A stretch of 64,000 bases of DNA from an uncultured Flavobacteriales bacterium (GCA_937121175.1 CAKZKD010000028.1:62001-126000), one strand, 5' to 3'; shown: positions 17,785 through 27,103, counted from the stretch's first letter. Translations and numbers: made by a program. The notes: generated from the letters alone by a model not told the origin.

Positions 17785-20700
17785 TCTTCTCTTAATGTTA
17801 ACCGTTCTGCATCCAATTCTACATAGGCTGGTTCTACTTCTTCGTTGGTTGGCTTTTTACCTGTCCAAAGCCATTTTACCGCAACCTTAATTCGATTCAG
17901 CATTACCAAAAACACAGGTAACACCACCAAGGTAATGAAGGTAGCCACTGCCATTCCATAAGCAACCGAAATTGCCATTGGAATTAGAAATTGAGCCTGA
18001 AAAGAGGTTTCAAAAATGAGTGGTCCAAGACCGGCAACTGTAGTAACTGAAGTCAAGACAATTGCTCGATAACGACTTTTTCCTGCTTCAAAAACGGCCT
18101 TATCAAAGTCCTTGTATTCTTTGACCAATTCGTTTACCCTACTCACAAAAACTAGACTGTCATTGACCATTACCCCAATAAGGGCAATAATTCCGAACAT
18201 GGAAAGCAGGCTAATCGCTTGTCCGTGAAAATAATGACCCCAACCTACTCCAATTATCGCAAATGGTATGGTTAGAAAAACAATTATGGCTTGCCAAAAC
18301 GACCTAAACGTGAGAATAATTACCGCTAACATAAGTATTAGTATTAATGGAATTACCCTTGCTCCAGATTCAGCAGTTTTCTGCTGCTGTTTACTCTGTC
18401 CTTCATAAGAAACAGCAATGGAAGGATAGGTTGCTAAAATTCCCGGAATTATATTTTCGCGAACGTCGGCCATTATATCACTGGCTGTTGCAGTAGGGTC
18501 ACCTAACTCTGCTTGAACCCTTACCTCGCGTTGTCCGTCAAGGTGACTAATAGCCACTATGCCTCGCTCAATTTCATATTCAGCAATTTCTTTAAGCGGA
18601 ACTTGCATTCCAGAAGCGGTGCGAATTCGCATATTCTCCAATCGCTTTACCGAACCTCGGTCTTCCAGGTTATAACGCACCCAAACTTTCACTTCATCCA
18701 GCCCACGCTGCAATCGCTGAACTTCAAATCCGAAAAACCCTTGCCGTACTTGACCAACAACATCCCGCATGGTTAAGCCCATTGCATACGCTTTCTCCTT
18801 TAGTTTTAGTCTCAATTCGCGCGCACCTTTTTTGTCGTTGTCGTTTACATCCTTCAAGGCAGGTATTTGTTTTAGAGCCGTTTTCAGTTCTTCTTTTGCC
18901 AAATCCAGTTGCTTCAAATCATTTCCTAGTAATGAAATAGAAACGGGCTTTCCGAATGGAGTATTGATAGTAAATGATAGTTTTTCAGCTCTAGGCACCT
19001 CACCCGCCTTAGCTCTTATGGCGTTTGCAATTTCATAATCGTGGTAGCCTCTTTTTTCCGCGCCCAGCATCCTAACGGTCATTACACCCATATTGGCAGA
19101 AGGCCCAACTTTAACCAAAATATTTTCTATGATTTGTTCGCCGTCTGTGCGCAGTGCAGATAAAGAATCGCCCACTAACCAAGCAGCAGTTTGAATTTTA
19201 TTTAAAATATCCTCAGTAACTGTTTCTCTGGTGCCGGTTGGTAACTCTAGACTAATACTGATAAAATCATTTTCAATTTTGGGGAAGAAGGTCGTTTTAA
19301 TGATTTTCCCTTGCAGTCCTCCTATGGTAATTAAAAACAGAGCGATTGGAACCGAGAGCGCCAACACCCAATTTTTAAGTGTAAATTTTAAAAATGGAGC
19401 ATAATATTTATCGCGCAAAGTGGACATGATATTATCGAAGGCTTTTTCTACTTTATTCTTCTTTGATTCTTTACTCAACGCCTTCGAATGTGCAACGTGG
19501 GCAGGCAAAATAAACGCTCCTTCTACCAATGAAAAGGCTAACGTACTAATGACCACAAATGCCATATCTGGAGCAAATTCTCCCAAACGACCTTCCAAGA
19601 AAAAGAAGGAAGAGAAGGCAATAGCTGTAGTCAAAACCGCAGAAAAAACTGCTGGAAGCACCTGCATGGTTCCGTCAACTGCGGCTTGTAATGGTGGTTT
19701 TCCGTCTTCGTATTGTTTGTAGATATTCTCGCCAATTACAATACCGTCATCAACCAAAATACCAATCACGAGAATCATTCCGAACAACGAAATAACATTG
19801 ATGGATACTTCGCTATTTGCACCCACAATGAACATCCCCATAAAGGCAATTGGAATACTGAGCGCCACCCAAAATGCCAATCGAATATGCAGGAAAAAGG
19901 CTAAAAACAACAGCACCAGAACAAATCCTATTATTCCATTTTCGAGCAACAAATCGATACGTTCGTTAAGAGTGGTAGAGCCATCACGAACAAGAGTAGC
20001 CTTTACAACACTATTCTCGCCATTGAATTTATCCATGTACTCTTTTACCGACTCGGTAACAAAAAGAATATCCTCTTCAATGGTGTTGCTAACTTCAACA
20101 ATTACCGAAGGCTCGCCATTTAGGTAACTTCTATTTGGCGATTCTGCCCAAATGTCGCTTACGGTTGCAACGTCGCGCAAACGCACAATTCGACCGTCAC
20201 TACTGGTTTTAATTACAATATCTCGAAATTCGTCGGCGTAGTACCCTTTTGTATTTGCTCGAATTATAAGCTCTTCTTCCGCACCGCGAACTTTGCCTCC
20301 TGTAACTTCCAGATTGGCATTTTGCACTTTTTGACTGACTTCCGAAAAAGTAAGATTGTAGGCTCGAAGTGCGTCTTCTTTCAAAGAAATTTCAATCTCT
20401 TCGTCGGGATAACCTGACAACGATATTTTACTTATTCCATCAATGGACAACAAGTCACTTTCGGCTTTTTGAGCGAATTTTTTGAGTGTGTTTAATGAAA
20501 CGTCACCACTTAAAGAGAAACTAATCGCAAAGTTTCGACTCTCTTGTTTGTAAATCACTGGAGGCTCCATTCCGTCTGGAAATGAAGGAATTCTGTCCAC
20601 CGCATTTTTGACATCTTGCAATACCAAATCGGTATTGTACGAACGTTCTACCTCAACCGTAATTATTCCTGAGTTTTCCTGACTTACTGAATTGATTTGC

Positions 20701-20936
20701 TCAATTCCAGTTACGCCTCTCAGGTTGTCCTCAATTTTAAGAACAATGCCCTTTTCAATTTCTTCAGGTGAGGAACCTGGGTAAACGGTTTCTATTTTTA
20801 AAATTCGGCTTTCAGAAACGGGAAAAAAATTCTTTTTCCAACTCTGCAAACCAAACCAACCGAAAAACAGAATAAGAAACATGAGCGTGTTTCCTGCAAC
20901 CGGATACTTTATAAAATAGGCTATTAAACTCCGCAC
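17781..20936 (-). CDS. RND efflux transporter permease (AcrB/HAE1-like)
   Basis: A 1051-residue inner membrane RND pump of the expected size with 12 membrane helices and two large periplasmic loops. The 'GILVDDGIVIGENI' segment of helix 4, with the paired Asp residues of the proton relay, is present, as is the AcrB-like C-terminal repeat half ('GVMVNDSLVFVSRVNE'). The sequence groups with drug or hydrophobic-compound exporters rather than CusA-type metal pumps, since no Met-rich metal path is evident. It lies 3 bases from the membrane fusion protein gene and overlaps tolC, all under a MarR regulator. Confidence 0.95.
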   Translation of the reverse strand: MRSLIAYFIKYPVAGNTLMFLILFFGWFGLQSWKKNFFPVSESRILKIETVYPGSSPEEIEKGIVLKIEDNLRGVTGIEQINSVSQENSGIITVEVERSYNTDLVLQDVKNAVDRIPSFPDGMEPPVIYKQESRNFAISFSLSGDVSLNTLKKFAQKAESDLLSIDGISKISLSGYPDEEIEISLKEDALRAYNLTFSEVSQKVQNANLEVTGGKVRGAEEELIIRANTKGYYADEFRDIVIKTSSDGRIVRLRDVATVSDIWAESPNRSYLNGEPSVIVEVSNTIEEDILFVTESVKEYMDKFNGENSVVKATLVRDGSTTLNERIDLLLENGIIGFVLVLLFLAFFLHIRLAFWVALSIPIAFMGMFIVGANSEVSINVISLFGMILVIGILVDDGIVIGENIYKQYEDGKPPLQAAVDGTMQVLPAVFSAVLTTAIAFSSFFFLEGRLGEFAPDMAFVVISTLAFSLVEGAFILPAHVAHSKALSKESKKNKVEKAFDNIMSTLRDKYYAPFLKFTLKNWVLALSVPIALFLITIGGLQGKIIKTTFFPKIENDFISISLELPTGTRETVTEDILNKIQTAAWLVGDSLSALRTDGEQIIENILVKVGPSANMGVMTVRMLGAEKRGYHDYEIANAIRAKAGEVPRAEKLSFTINTPFGKPVSISLLGNDLKQLDLAKEELKTALKQIPALKDVNDNDKKGARELRLKLKEKAYAMGLTMRDVVGQVRQGFFGFEVQRLQRGLDEVKVWVRYNLEDRGSVKRLENMRIRTASGMQVPLKEIAEYEIERGIVAISHLDGQREVRVQAELGDPTATASDIMADVRENIIPGILATYPSIAVSYEGQSKQQQKTAESGARVIPLILILMLAVIILTFRSFWQAIIVFLTIPFAIIGVGWGHYFHGQAISLLSMFGIIALIGVMVNDSLVFVSRVNELVKEYKDFDKAVFEAGKSRYRAIVLTSVTTVAGLGPLIFETSFQAQFLIPMAISVAYGMAVATFITLVVLPVFLVMLNRIKVAVKWLWTGKKPTNEEVEPAYVELDAERLTLREE

Positions 20937-20939
20937 GGT

Positions 20940-22052
20940 CTAGTTTTTAAGTTTTGGATTAACCACCATTCCGTTATAAGCCGTGCTAAAAACTTGGCCC
21001 AGAATTTTGGAGTCATTTTCTAACCCTTGAACAACAACCTTGTTTTCTCCAATTGAAAGCACCTCGATTTCTTTTAACGCCAAAACCGAATCTTGAATCG
21101 TATAAACTTGATTGATTCCAATCAGTAAATTCCTGGCAATTTCAGCTGAATTTTCAAATCCTCCTGACCGAACTTCACCGGACAGATAAAGACCTTCAAC
21201 CAACTTTGGGGAATTGACATCGATATAGACTTTCAAGGTTTGCGTAGCTTGGTCAACATGTTCGGAAATCCGTCCTACACGACCCAGCCATTCACCCGGC
21301 ATATCCTCAGAAAACAAACGAACTGAATCGCCAACTTTGATTTGATTACTTTCACTTAAGTTTAAAGAAGCTTCCATTTCAAAATCTCCAGGCTGAATTA
21401 ATGTGCCTAGTTTTTGACCAACTCTAACCATTGAACCCGGCAGCAAATTGCCTTCTACCAGCGTTCCAGAAAACGGTGCTATTATATTAAATTTAGATAG
21501 TTTTTCTTCTTGACTTTTTATGTTGTAATACTGATTGTAAACGTTGCGAGCAATTAGAAAATTTTTGAACTTTTTGTTTTTAAACGTCGGCATATCTGGA
21601 AACGGCTGTTCCACGTCAATAGAATTCACATAATTATTCCAACCGTCAATTTCTGCAGGAAAATCATATTTAATGTCTGACGAAAGTTGAATTAACGTAT
21701 TCAAAATAGCCGACTTACTAGACAGTAAAGTCAACTTGAATTCGGTACTATCAATTTTCAACAACCTTGCTCCCTTTGGAAAGGAAACACCTTCTTTAAA
21801 AGGTCTGCTTGATTTCAATACCGCCCCTTGAACCTCAGCAAAAAGTTCGATTCTATTTTTAGAAACCAACTTGCCAGTAATTGGAATCGTGTTTTTTACA
21901 AATCCATTTTGCACGGTTTCGACCCACACAGTTGGCTTGCCTCCCGAAGGGTTTCTTTTGGGTTTTTCCGCTTGCCCACTTAAATAGTTTTTGATACCGA
22001 AACCGCCGATAATGACTACAATACCAAGCACTATTGTTACCTGCCTGTTCAT
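20940..22052 (-). CDS. HlyD/RND periplasmic adaptor subunit
   Basis: A 370-residue membrane fusion protein with an N-terminal anchor (about 5-23), a first lipoyl half (IELFAEVQGAVLKSS, about 70-85), a short alpha-hairpin, the second half 'FNIIAPFSGTLVEGNLLPGSMVRVGQ' (about 190-215) and a beta-barrel domain. It bridges the RND pump and the TolC duct in the periplasm. The start overlaps the marR stop by 4 bases and the stop lies 3 bases before the RND gene. Confidence 0.94.
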   Translation of the reverse strand: MNRQVTIVLGIVVIIGGFGIKNYLSGQAEKPKRNPSGGKPTVWVETVQNGFVKNTIPITGKLVSKNRIELFAEVQGAVLKSSRPFKEGVSFPKGARLLKIDSTEFKLTLLSSKSAILNTLIQLSSDIKYDFPAEIDGWNNYVNSIDVEQPFPDMPTFKNKKFKNFLIARNVYNQYYNIKSQEEKLSKFNIIAPFSGTLVEGNLLPGSMVRVGQKLGTLIQPGDFEMEASLNLSESNQIKVGDSVRLFSEDMPGEWLGRVGRISEHVDQATQTLKVYIDVNSPKLVEGLYLSGEVRSGGFENSAEIARNLLIGINQVYTIQDSVLALKEIEVLSIGENKVVVQGLENDSKILGQVFSTAYNGMVVNPKLKN

Positions 22053-22504
22053 TCTTTACTGTTTAGAGAATTTGATAGAATTTCTTTAATTGACCTCAAA
22101 TGATTTTTTAGTTGTTCGGTTTCTGAACCCCCAAGTTGTTGTTCAATTTGCTTGAGATTAGACAAACCAATTGGATAAAAGTGGTCTCGAATCTTTAAGC
22201 CTTTTTTGGTAATATGCAGGTTCTTTACTCTTCGGTCGTTTTTGTCAGGTCGTTGTTCCACCAGTCCTTTTTTAACCAAACCGTCCACTAGTCTTGAAAC
22301 TCCAGGCTTTACTTTATTCAAATTTTCACAAATAAACTGCTGGTTTACTCCGTCATTGTTACTGATAAAGAGTAACATGCGCAATTGCTCGAATGGAACA
22401 TCAATTCCCTCCTCATGAATAACGCGCTGCATATGATTCACCAATGCATTGGTTGCGGTAGTAAGCAAATAGCCCAGATTGTTATGAATTTGAAGTTTTT
22501 TCAA
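22049..22504 (-). CDS. MarR family regulator of the RND operon
   Basis: A 151-residue winged-helix protein with the MarR pattern: N-terminal dimerisation helix, 'NQQFICENLNKVKPGVSRLVDGLVKKGLVEQRPDKNDRR' (recognition helix and wing, about 53-93), C-terminal helices. It heads the efflux operon and presumably represses it until a ligand is bound. The start is TTG at 22504. A perfect 14-base palindrome lies only 5 bases upstream, and a -7 box ends 23 bases upstream, so autoregulation is likely. Confidence 0.92.
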   Translation of the reverse strand: MKKLQIHNNLGYLLTTATNALVNHMQRVIHEEGIDVPFEQLRMLLFISNNDGVNQQFICENLNKVKPGVSRLVDGLVKKGLVEQRPDKNDRRVKNLHITKKGLKIRDHFYPIGLSNLKQIEQQLGGSETEQLKNHLRSIKEILSNSLNSKE

Positions 22505-22508
22505 TTTA

Positions 22509-22522
22509 GTTAACTAGTTAAC
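22509..22522. promoter_or_regulatory. Palindromic operator of the MarR/RND operon
   Basis: GTTAACTAGTTAAC is a perfect 14-base palindrome lying between the predicted transcription start and the TTG start codon of the marR gene. Position and symmetry fit a MarR dimer site that blocks transcription. Confidence 0.6.
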
Positions 22523-22527
22523 GGTTG

Positions 22528-22535
22528 CAAAGCTA
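22528..22535 (-). promoter_or_regulatory. -7 box of the MarR/RND operon
   Basis: TAGCTTTG on the minus strand matches TAnnTTTG and ends 23 bases before the start codon, placing transcription start next to the palindrome at 22509-22522. No TTG lies at the usual -33 distance. Confidence 0.55.
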
Positions 22536-22586
22536 ACTATTTTCTTATAGTCACGAAGGGTTGAGTTTTAAGTTGTGTTAAAGCAT

Positions 22587-22620
22587 AAAAAAAACCTTTA
22601 CTGCACTGCAGTAAAGGTTT
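22587..22620 (-). terminator. Terminator of the EGF-like lipoprotein gene
   Basis: Arms 22592-22605 and 22607-22620 are a perfect inverted repeat (AAACCTTTACTGCA and its complement), preceded on the plus strand by an A run, giving a stem and T run on the minus strand after the lipoprotein stop. It also insulates the marR promoter. Confidence 0.85.
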
Positions 22621-22643
22621 CAAAATCTACGATTTATTTGGTA

Positions 22644-23156
22644 TTATTTATATCCTTGAATCACAAAAGTACCGCTTACGGTTCCTCCATTTCCTGTTTG
22701 GGTAATACTGCCAGACATTCTAAAATTAGTGGTGCTAATTGTTCCTGAACCCGAAATGGTAGTACTTCCATTTGAAACATCTACATTTTCAATAGTAAAA
22801 TCAGTATCCGAAGTTAATTTACAGAAATACTGCGTGGTGTTGTTTGTATCGGTAGAGGATATTTTGAATTTTGATATTTCGCCACCATTTTTCTCCAAGA
22901 CATACTCGGTATTATTGCCATTAAAATCGACTCCTCCAATAGTAATTACAGGCGTACCGTTATACACCCCTACATAAGTTTCTCTAGTTTCTGTATCGCA
23001 TCGGTCACCGATATAAAACTCGTCACAAGCACAAACCGCTTCATTATTCAGCAAACTGCACGAGGCTCCGTTTTGACAATCTTTTTCTTTACACTTTTTA
23101 CATGAGCCTAAACTGATTGAAAAAACAAGGAACAAGACAAGATATATTTTACTCAT
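22644..23156 (-). CDS. EGF-like domain lipoprotein
   Basis: A 170-residue lipoprotein: signal peptide with lipobox LGSC (Cys about 19), then a Cys-rich EGF-like module (about 20-54) with the pattern CKEKDCQNGASC...CACDEFYIGDRC, which is the six-Cys EGF arrangement. The rest (about 60-170) is a Thr/Ser/Gly-rich beta domain ending VIQGYK. Similar proteins occur in marine Bacteroidota as calcium-binding EGF lipoproteins of unknown role. Single gene, own terminator, divergent from the hydrolase-OsmC gene. Confidence 0.85.
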   Translation of the reverse strand: MSKIYLVLFLVFSISLGSCKKCKEKDCQNGASCSLLNNEAVCACDEFYIGDRCDTETRETYVGVYNGTPVITIGGVDFNGNNTEYVLEKNGGEISKFKISSTDTNNTTQYFCKLTSDTDFTIENVDVSNGSTTISGSGTISTTNFRMSGSITQTGNGGTVSGTFVIQGYK

Positions 23157-23277
23157 AATTAATGTTTTACGTGAGAAACGAAAGTAATTATAACAGCAGC
23201 GATTATGCGGCTAATATGGTGGATTCGTGACTATTTTACTAACACTAGATTTTTACCTTGGTCGCAAATTTTCCCAT

Positions 23278-24486
23278 ATGAATAGCTCTAAAATTCAGTT
23301 TCCCAATTCAGAAAACGAACTACTTGCCGCAAGGTTGGAACTACCTGTTGACAAAAAAGCATCTCAGTATGCCATATTCGCTCACTGCTTTACCTGCAAT
23401 AAAAACTTAACCGCTGTTCGAGCAATATCAAGAGCACTAACTCAAAAAGGCATTGGTGTTTTACGATTTGATTTTACTGGCCTTGGCGAAAGTGAGGGTG
23501 AGTTCTCTGACACCAACTTCAGTTCTAACGTTAGCGACCTCATTTCGGCACACAATTTTTTAAAAGACAACTATAATGCACCAACCTTAGTCATCGGACA
23601 TAGCCTTGGTGGGGCGGCAGCACTAATTACTGCAAGCACTTTAGATTCGATTCAGGCCGTAGTAACTATTGGCTCTCCTTCTGACCCAAAACATGTTGTT
23701 CATTTGTTCGATGAAAGTATAGAGCAAATCAATGCTCAAGGAAGAGCACAAGTAAATATTGGTGGACGACCTTTTGAAATAAAACAGCAATTCTTATCAG
23801 ATTTAAAGGAGAAAAATATGCCCAAAATTGTGAAATCGATTCGGAAACCGCTGTTGATTCTTCATTCTCCACAGGACAACACGGTAGAAGTAAAAAATGC
23901 TGCTGAAATCTATGGCTGGGCACATCACCCTAAAAGTTTTGTAAGCTTGGATGGAGCCGACCATTTGCTAAGCGATAAACAAGACGCACTCTATGTTGGT
24001 GACGTGATTGGCTCTTGGTCGGACCGATATCTACCACAGCCTAAGACTAAAACGTTGAAAAGCACAGCGCAAGTATTGGCCCGTTCGACTGAAGAAAAAT
24101 TTACAACTGAAATCTTGGCCGAAGGCTTCTCCTTTGTTGCAGACGAACCGAAGGAACTTGGAGGAAATGAGTTCGGCCCATCTCCTTATAGTTTTGTAGC
24201 GTCTGGTTTGGCTGCATGTACCGCCATGACAATAAAAATGTATGCTCAGCGAAAAGGTTGGAACATCGAAAAGCTTGATGTGGAAGTGAATCACGGTAAA
24301 GATTATGCAAAGGACTGCGAGGATTGTGAATCGCCTAAAACAAAGATTGACCAATTTGAGCGCATTATTTCGATTGAAGGGGATTTCAGCGAAAAGGAAC
24401 TGAATAGAATGTTGGAGATTGCGAATAAATGTCCTGTTCACAAAACGCTGGAAGCTACTTCTGAAATTAAAACTAGGTTGAAGTAA
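23278..24486 (+). CDS. Bifunctional alpha/beta hydrolase-OsmC family protein
   Basis: A 402-residue fusion. The N-terminal half (about 1-250) is an alpha/beta hydrolase with the nucleophile elbow GHSLGG (Ser about 112) and a late Asp and His (HSPQDNTVE, DGADHLL). The C-terminal half (about 265-402) is an OsmC/Ohr-like domain with both reactive cysteines, in GLAACTAMT and NKCPVHKTL. OsmC proteins reduce organic hydroperoxides, so the fusion suggests hydrolysis of a peroxidised ester followed by thiol reduction. Known fusion family. The ATG at 23278 is preferred over a GTG at 23227 that would add an unrelated 17-residue extension. Confidence 0.93.
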   Translation: MNSSKIQFPNSENELLAARLELPVDKKASQYAIFAHCFTCNKNLTAVRAISRALTQKGIGVLRFDFTGLGESEGEFSDTNFSSNVSDLISAHNFLKDNYNAPTLVIGHSLGGAAALITASTLDSIQAVVTIGSPSDPKHVVHLFDESIEQINAQGRAQVNIGGRPFEIKQQFLSDLKEKNMPKIVKSIRKPLLILHSPQDNTVEVKNAAEIYGWAHHPKSFVSLDGADHLLSDKQDALYVGDVIGSWSDRYLPQPKTKTLKSTAQVLARSTEEKFTTEILAEGFSFVADEPKELGGNEFGPSPYSFVASGLAACTAMTIKMYAQRKGWNIEKLDVEVNHGKDYAKDCEDCESPKTKIDQFERIISIEGDFSEKELNRMLEIANKCPVHKTLEATSEIKTRLK

Positions 24487-24539
24487 TTCCTTTTTCAAAC
24501 CTCAGTTCATTCAACGGTTTAAGGCGATGCATATGGCTT

Positions 24540-24650
24540 TGAATAAAAGTCTTTGAATCATTCTGAACTTACCCGTGTAGCTACCAGCAGGTTTTTACAT
24601 CTGGTGAATGTATTTATTAGAGATGCTCAAATAAATTCAGCATGACCTAG
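24540..24650. repeat. Decayed intergenic repeat of the Flavobacteria type
   Basis: ATGCT (24623-24627) and AGCAT (24639-24643) pair around AAATAAATT, and 'TCATTCTGAACTT' lies at 24558-24570. These resemble the dispersed intergenic repeats with 'CTGAAATAAATTCAG' cores common in Flavobacteriia genomes (recalled, not searched). A second short inverted repeat is ACCAG 24583-24587 / CTGGT 24601-24605. Confidence 0.35.
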
Positions 24651-24675
24651 TATTAATTCGACACAAGTAGAAAAT

Positions 24676-24683
24676 TACCTTTG
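24676..24683 (+). promoter_or_regulatory. -7 box placed for a leaderless S4-domain mRNA
   Basis: TACCTTTG matches TAnnTTTG and ends exactly four bases before the ATG at 24688, so transcription should start at or within a base or two of the start codon. Confidence 0.6.
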
Positions 24684-24687
24684 CCGT

Positions 24688-24891
24688 ATGGAATTTGAAC
24701 TTACGTCAGAATACATCGAACTCAATAAATTGCTAAAGCTACTAGGCTGGGTAGAATCTGGTGGAGTTGCGAATATGGTCATTACTGAAGGATTAGTCTT
24801 TGTGAATGGCGAAGTTGATACTCGTAAACGTAAAAAATTGCGCACTGGGGAAGTGGTGGAATTCAACGAACAAAAAGTCACCGTGAAGTAA
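24688..24891 (+). CDS. Small RNA-binding S4 domain protein (YaaA/RlbA-like)
   Basis: A 67-residue protein that is a single S4 fold: 'YIELNKLLKLLGWVESGGVANMVITEG...VFVNGEVDTRKRKKLRTGEVVEF'. This matches the stand-alone S4 proteins (YaaA, YbcJ, RlbA) that bind structured RNA, often ribosome-associated. It precedes the LpxL-like acyltransferase with one base between stop and start, so they are cotranscribed. A -7 box ends four bases before the ATG, suggesting a leaderless mRNA. Confidence 0.9.
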   Translation: MEFELTSEYIELNKLLKLLGWVESGGVANMVITEGLVFVNGEVDTRKRKKLRTGEVVEFNEQKVTVK

Positions 24892-24892
24892 T

Positions 24893-25801
24893 ATGAAGCT
24901 GTTTAGCACCTTGTTCTATTACGGTTTGGTTATTCCTTTTAGCAGCCTGCCTTATAGGTTGCTGTACTTCATTTCGGATATAATGTATATGCTTATCTAT
25001 TACGTTATCGGATATCGTAAAAAGGTGGTTATGCAGAACCTTCAACGTTCATTTCCAATCAACTCAAAAATTGAAAATAAACGAATTGCTAAAAAATTTT
25101 ACCGCCAATTCTGCGATACCTTAATTGAAGGAATAAAAGGGCTTACCATGAGCCGAGAGGCGATTCACGAGCGCATGTACAACCGCAACCCAGAAGTGCT
25201 AAACAAGTATTTTGACCAAGGCAAATCTGTTATTATCACTACTGGACATTATTACAGTTGGGAATGGTGGTTCTTGGGTATCGACATGCCGGTTCGTCAT
25301 AAAATTGTACTGATTTACAAAGAGTTGAGCAATTCATATTTAGAAGAAAAACTTAAATACATTCGATCTTCTTTTGGAGTTACCCCCTTACCTTTTCAAA
25401 ACGTACGTGAATTTTTTAAAGAACAAGAAAACGGCACTTTTGGATACATTTTTGGTAGCGACCAAGCTCCGCACAACGCCAATAAAGCCTATTGGATGTG
25501 GTTTTTGAATCAAGAAACTCCCGTTGCATTTGGCGCAGAAAAATTTGCCGTAGAAAAAGACATTCCCGTGGTATTTTGCCGAATCAACAAAATAAGAAGA
25601 GGTTACTACGAGTTTGAATACGTGGACATTGAATCGAATCCGACCAAAACGACTTATGGCGAAATCACTTCAAAATATACCAAAGCACTAGAAGAAACCA
25701 TTACTAATGACCCAGTTGGCTGGTTATGGACGCACAAACGCTGGAAACGAGAAAAACCAGAAGGTATGAAAGTGCATGGCGAAAAACCAATTGAAGCCTA
25801 G
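24893..25801 (+). CDS. LpxL/HtrB-like lysophospholipid acyltransferase
   Basis: A 302-residue protein with an N-terminal membrane segment and the LABLAT acyltransferase fold. The catalytic HX4E motif is HYYSWE near residue 119 and a second conserved block is 'YIFGSDQAPHNANKAYWMWFLNQ', which positions the acceptor phosphate. The family adds secondary acyl chains to lipid A or acylates lyso-lipids at the inner membrane. Flavobacterial genomes carry several paralogues, so lipid A as substrate is likely but not certain. It ends convergently with the LysE gene, with a 4-base overlap. Confidence 0.9.
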   Translation: MKLFSTLFYYGLVIPFSSLPYRLLYFISDIMYMLIYYVIGYRKKVVMQNLQRSFPINSKIENKRIAKKFYRQFCDTLIEGIKGLTMSREAIHERMYNRNPEVLNKYFDQGKSVIITTGHYYSWEWWFLGIDMPVRHKIVLIYKELSNSYLEEKLKYIRSSFGVTPLPFQNVREFFKEQENGTFGYIFGSDQAPHNANKAYWMWFLNQETPVAFGAEKFAVEKDIPVVFCRINKIRRGYYEFEYVDIESNPTKTTYGEITSKYTKALEETITNDPVGWLWTHKRWKREKPEGMKVHGEKPIEA

Positions 25802-26412
25802 GCACTGAATAATAGAAAGACCGCCAAAACGATGAGAACAATAACCTTAGTCCATTTGGTAATAGACCAAAATTTTTCATTGTACAAATAAACACTCAGC
25901 TTCGCTGCCAAAACGGAGATAAAAGCAAAAATGGCAAAAGCCTGCGCAATAAAAATCAATCCCAATATACCGAATTGAAACTCCATTGACCAACCTTCTT
26001 TAGTAACAAACTGCGGTAAAAAGGCAATAAAGAATAACGTGACCTTAGGGTTGAGCACATTCATAAAAAATCCTTGGCGCACCAACTGAAAACCCTTTGT
26101 CGCTTCGTTGTTTTTTTCTCCAAGAATCGCGGTTTCTTTAGTTGCGGAATAGGCCATGAATAACAGGTAAGCTACTCCGGCAAACAGAATTACATCAAAA
26201 ACTACAGGTGACTTTTGAAGGAGAATCGAGAGCCCCGTAGCGGCAACCAACGTATGCACAACCACGCCGCTTACCAACCCCAAAGAAATTAAAAATCCGG
26301 TTCTTTTCCCTCCAGAAATACTTTGGGTAAGCACAAAAATATTATCGGGTCCTGGCATTAGGGTTAGTAATACCGAGGACCCGATAAATGCAAGTAAAAG
26401 ATTTATATCCAA
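25798..26412 (-). CDS. LysE/RhtB family amino acid exporter
   Basis: A 204-residue inner membrane protein with about six helices. The N-terminal 'LLTLMPGPDNIFVLTQSISGGKRTGFLISLGLVSG' is the LysE/RhtB signature. The family exports amino acids such as lysine, threonine or homoserine lactones; specificity cannot be read. It lies 10 bases after the aquaporin gene on the same strand. Confidence 0.92.
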   Translation of the reverse strand: MDINLLLAFIGSSVLLTLMPGPDNIFVLTQSISGGKRTGFLISLGLVSGVVVHTLVAATGLSILLQKSPVVFDVILFAGVAYLLFMAYSATKETAILGEKNNEATKGFQLVRQGFFMNVLNPKVTLFFIAFLPQFVTKEGWSMEFQFGILGLIFIAQAFAIFAFISVLAAKLSVYLYNEKFWSITKWTKVIVLIVLAVFLLFSA

Positions 26413-26422
26413 AAAGTTCCTC

Positions 26423-27103
26423 TTAGTCCTTCGCCATAAACTTGTAAATTATTCCAGCCAGTATTGCACCGACGATTGGAGCAACCCAAAAAAGCCATAG
26501 TTGACCCAGCGCCCAATCTCCTGCAAAAATTGCCTGACTTGTACTACGTGCAGGATTTACCGAAGTATTCGTTACTGGAATGCTGATGAGGTGAATTAGG
26601 GTTAAACCCAAACCAATTGCAAGGCCTGCAAAGCCCTTTGGAGCTCTTTCATCAGTTGCTCCTAAGATAATAATGAGAAACATAAACGTCATTACAATTT
26701 CTGTAACCAAAGCAGACATCATGCTGTATCCATCAGGCGAATAATCACCATAACCGTTTGCCGCAAATCCACCTGCATCAAACCCTGGTTTTCCACTTGC
26801 TATTAAATACAATGTACCGGCACCGGCAATTGCACCAAGTACTTGGGACCCTATGTACGGCAACAATTCTTTTTTATCGAAACGTCCACCCATCCACAGC
26901 CCTATGGAAACGGCAGGATTCAAATGACAACCCGAAATGTGACCAATTGCATAGGCCATGGTTAATACGGTAAGTCCAAATGCTAAGGATACACCCACAA
27001 ATCCAATTCCTAATTCTGGATATGCGGCGGCTAGAACGGCACTTCCACAACCACCAAGAACCAACCAAAAGGTTCCAATAAATTCAGCTACTAATTTTTT
27101 CAT
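26423..27103 (-). CDS. aqpZ: Aquaporin Z
   Basis: A 226-residue MIP channel with six helices and both NPA boxes: NPA at 62-64 (HLNPAVS) and about 182-184 (SVNPARS). The Arg after the second NPA and His/Cys in the first half ([10 protein letters not shown]) correspond to the water-selective filter of AqpZ rather than the glycerol channel GlpF. It is upstream of the LysE exporter by 10 bases. The 5' region can fold so that the start codon is partly paired (27104-27145). Confidence 0.95.
   Translation of the reverse strand: MKKLVAEFIGTFWLVLGGCGSAVLAAAYPELGIGFVGVSLAFGLTVLTMAYAIGHISGCHLNPAVSIGLWMGGRFDKKELLPYIGSQVLGAIAGAGTLYLIASGKPGFDAGGFAANGYGDYSPDGYSMMSALVTEIVMTFMFLIIILGATDERAPKGFAGLAIGLGLTLIHLISIPVTNTSVNPARSTSQAIFAGDWALGQLWLFWVAPIVGAILAGIIYKFMAKD

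Noticed and set aside
24031-24498. A 155-codon antisense ORF over the OsmC half
   Set aside because: Shadow frame with no start signal and Phe/Ser-rich composition.
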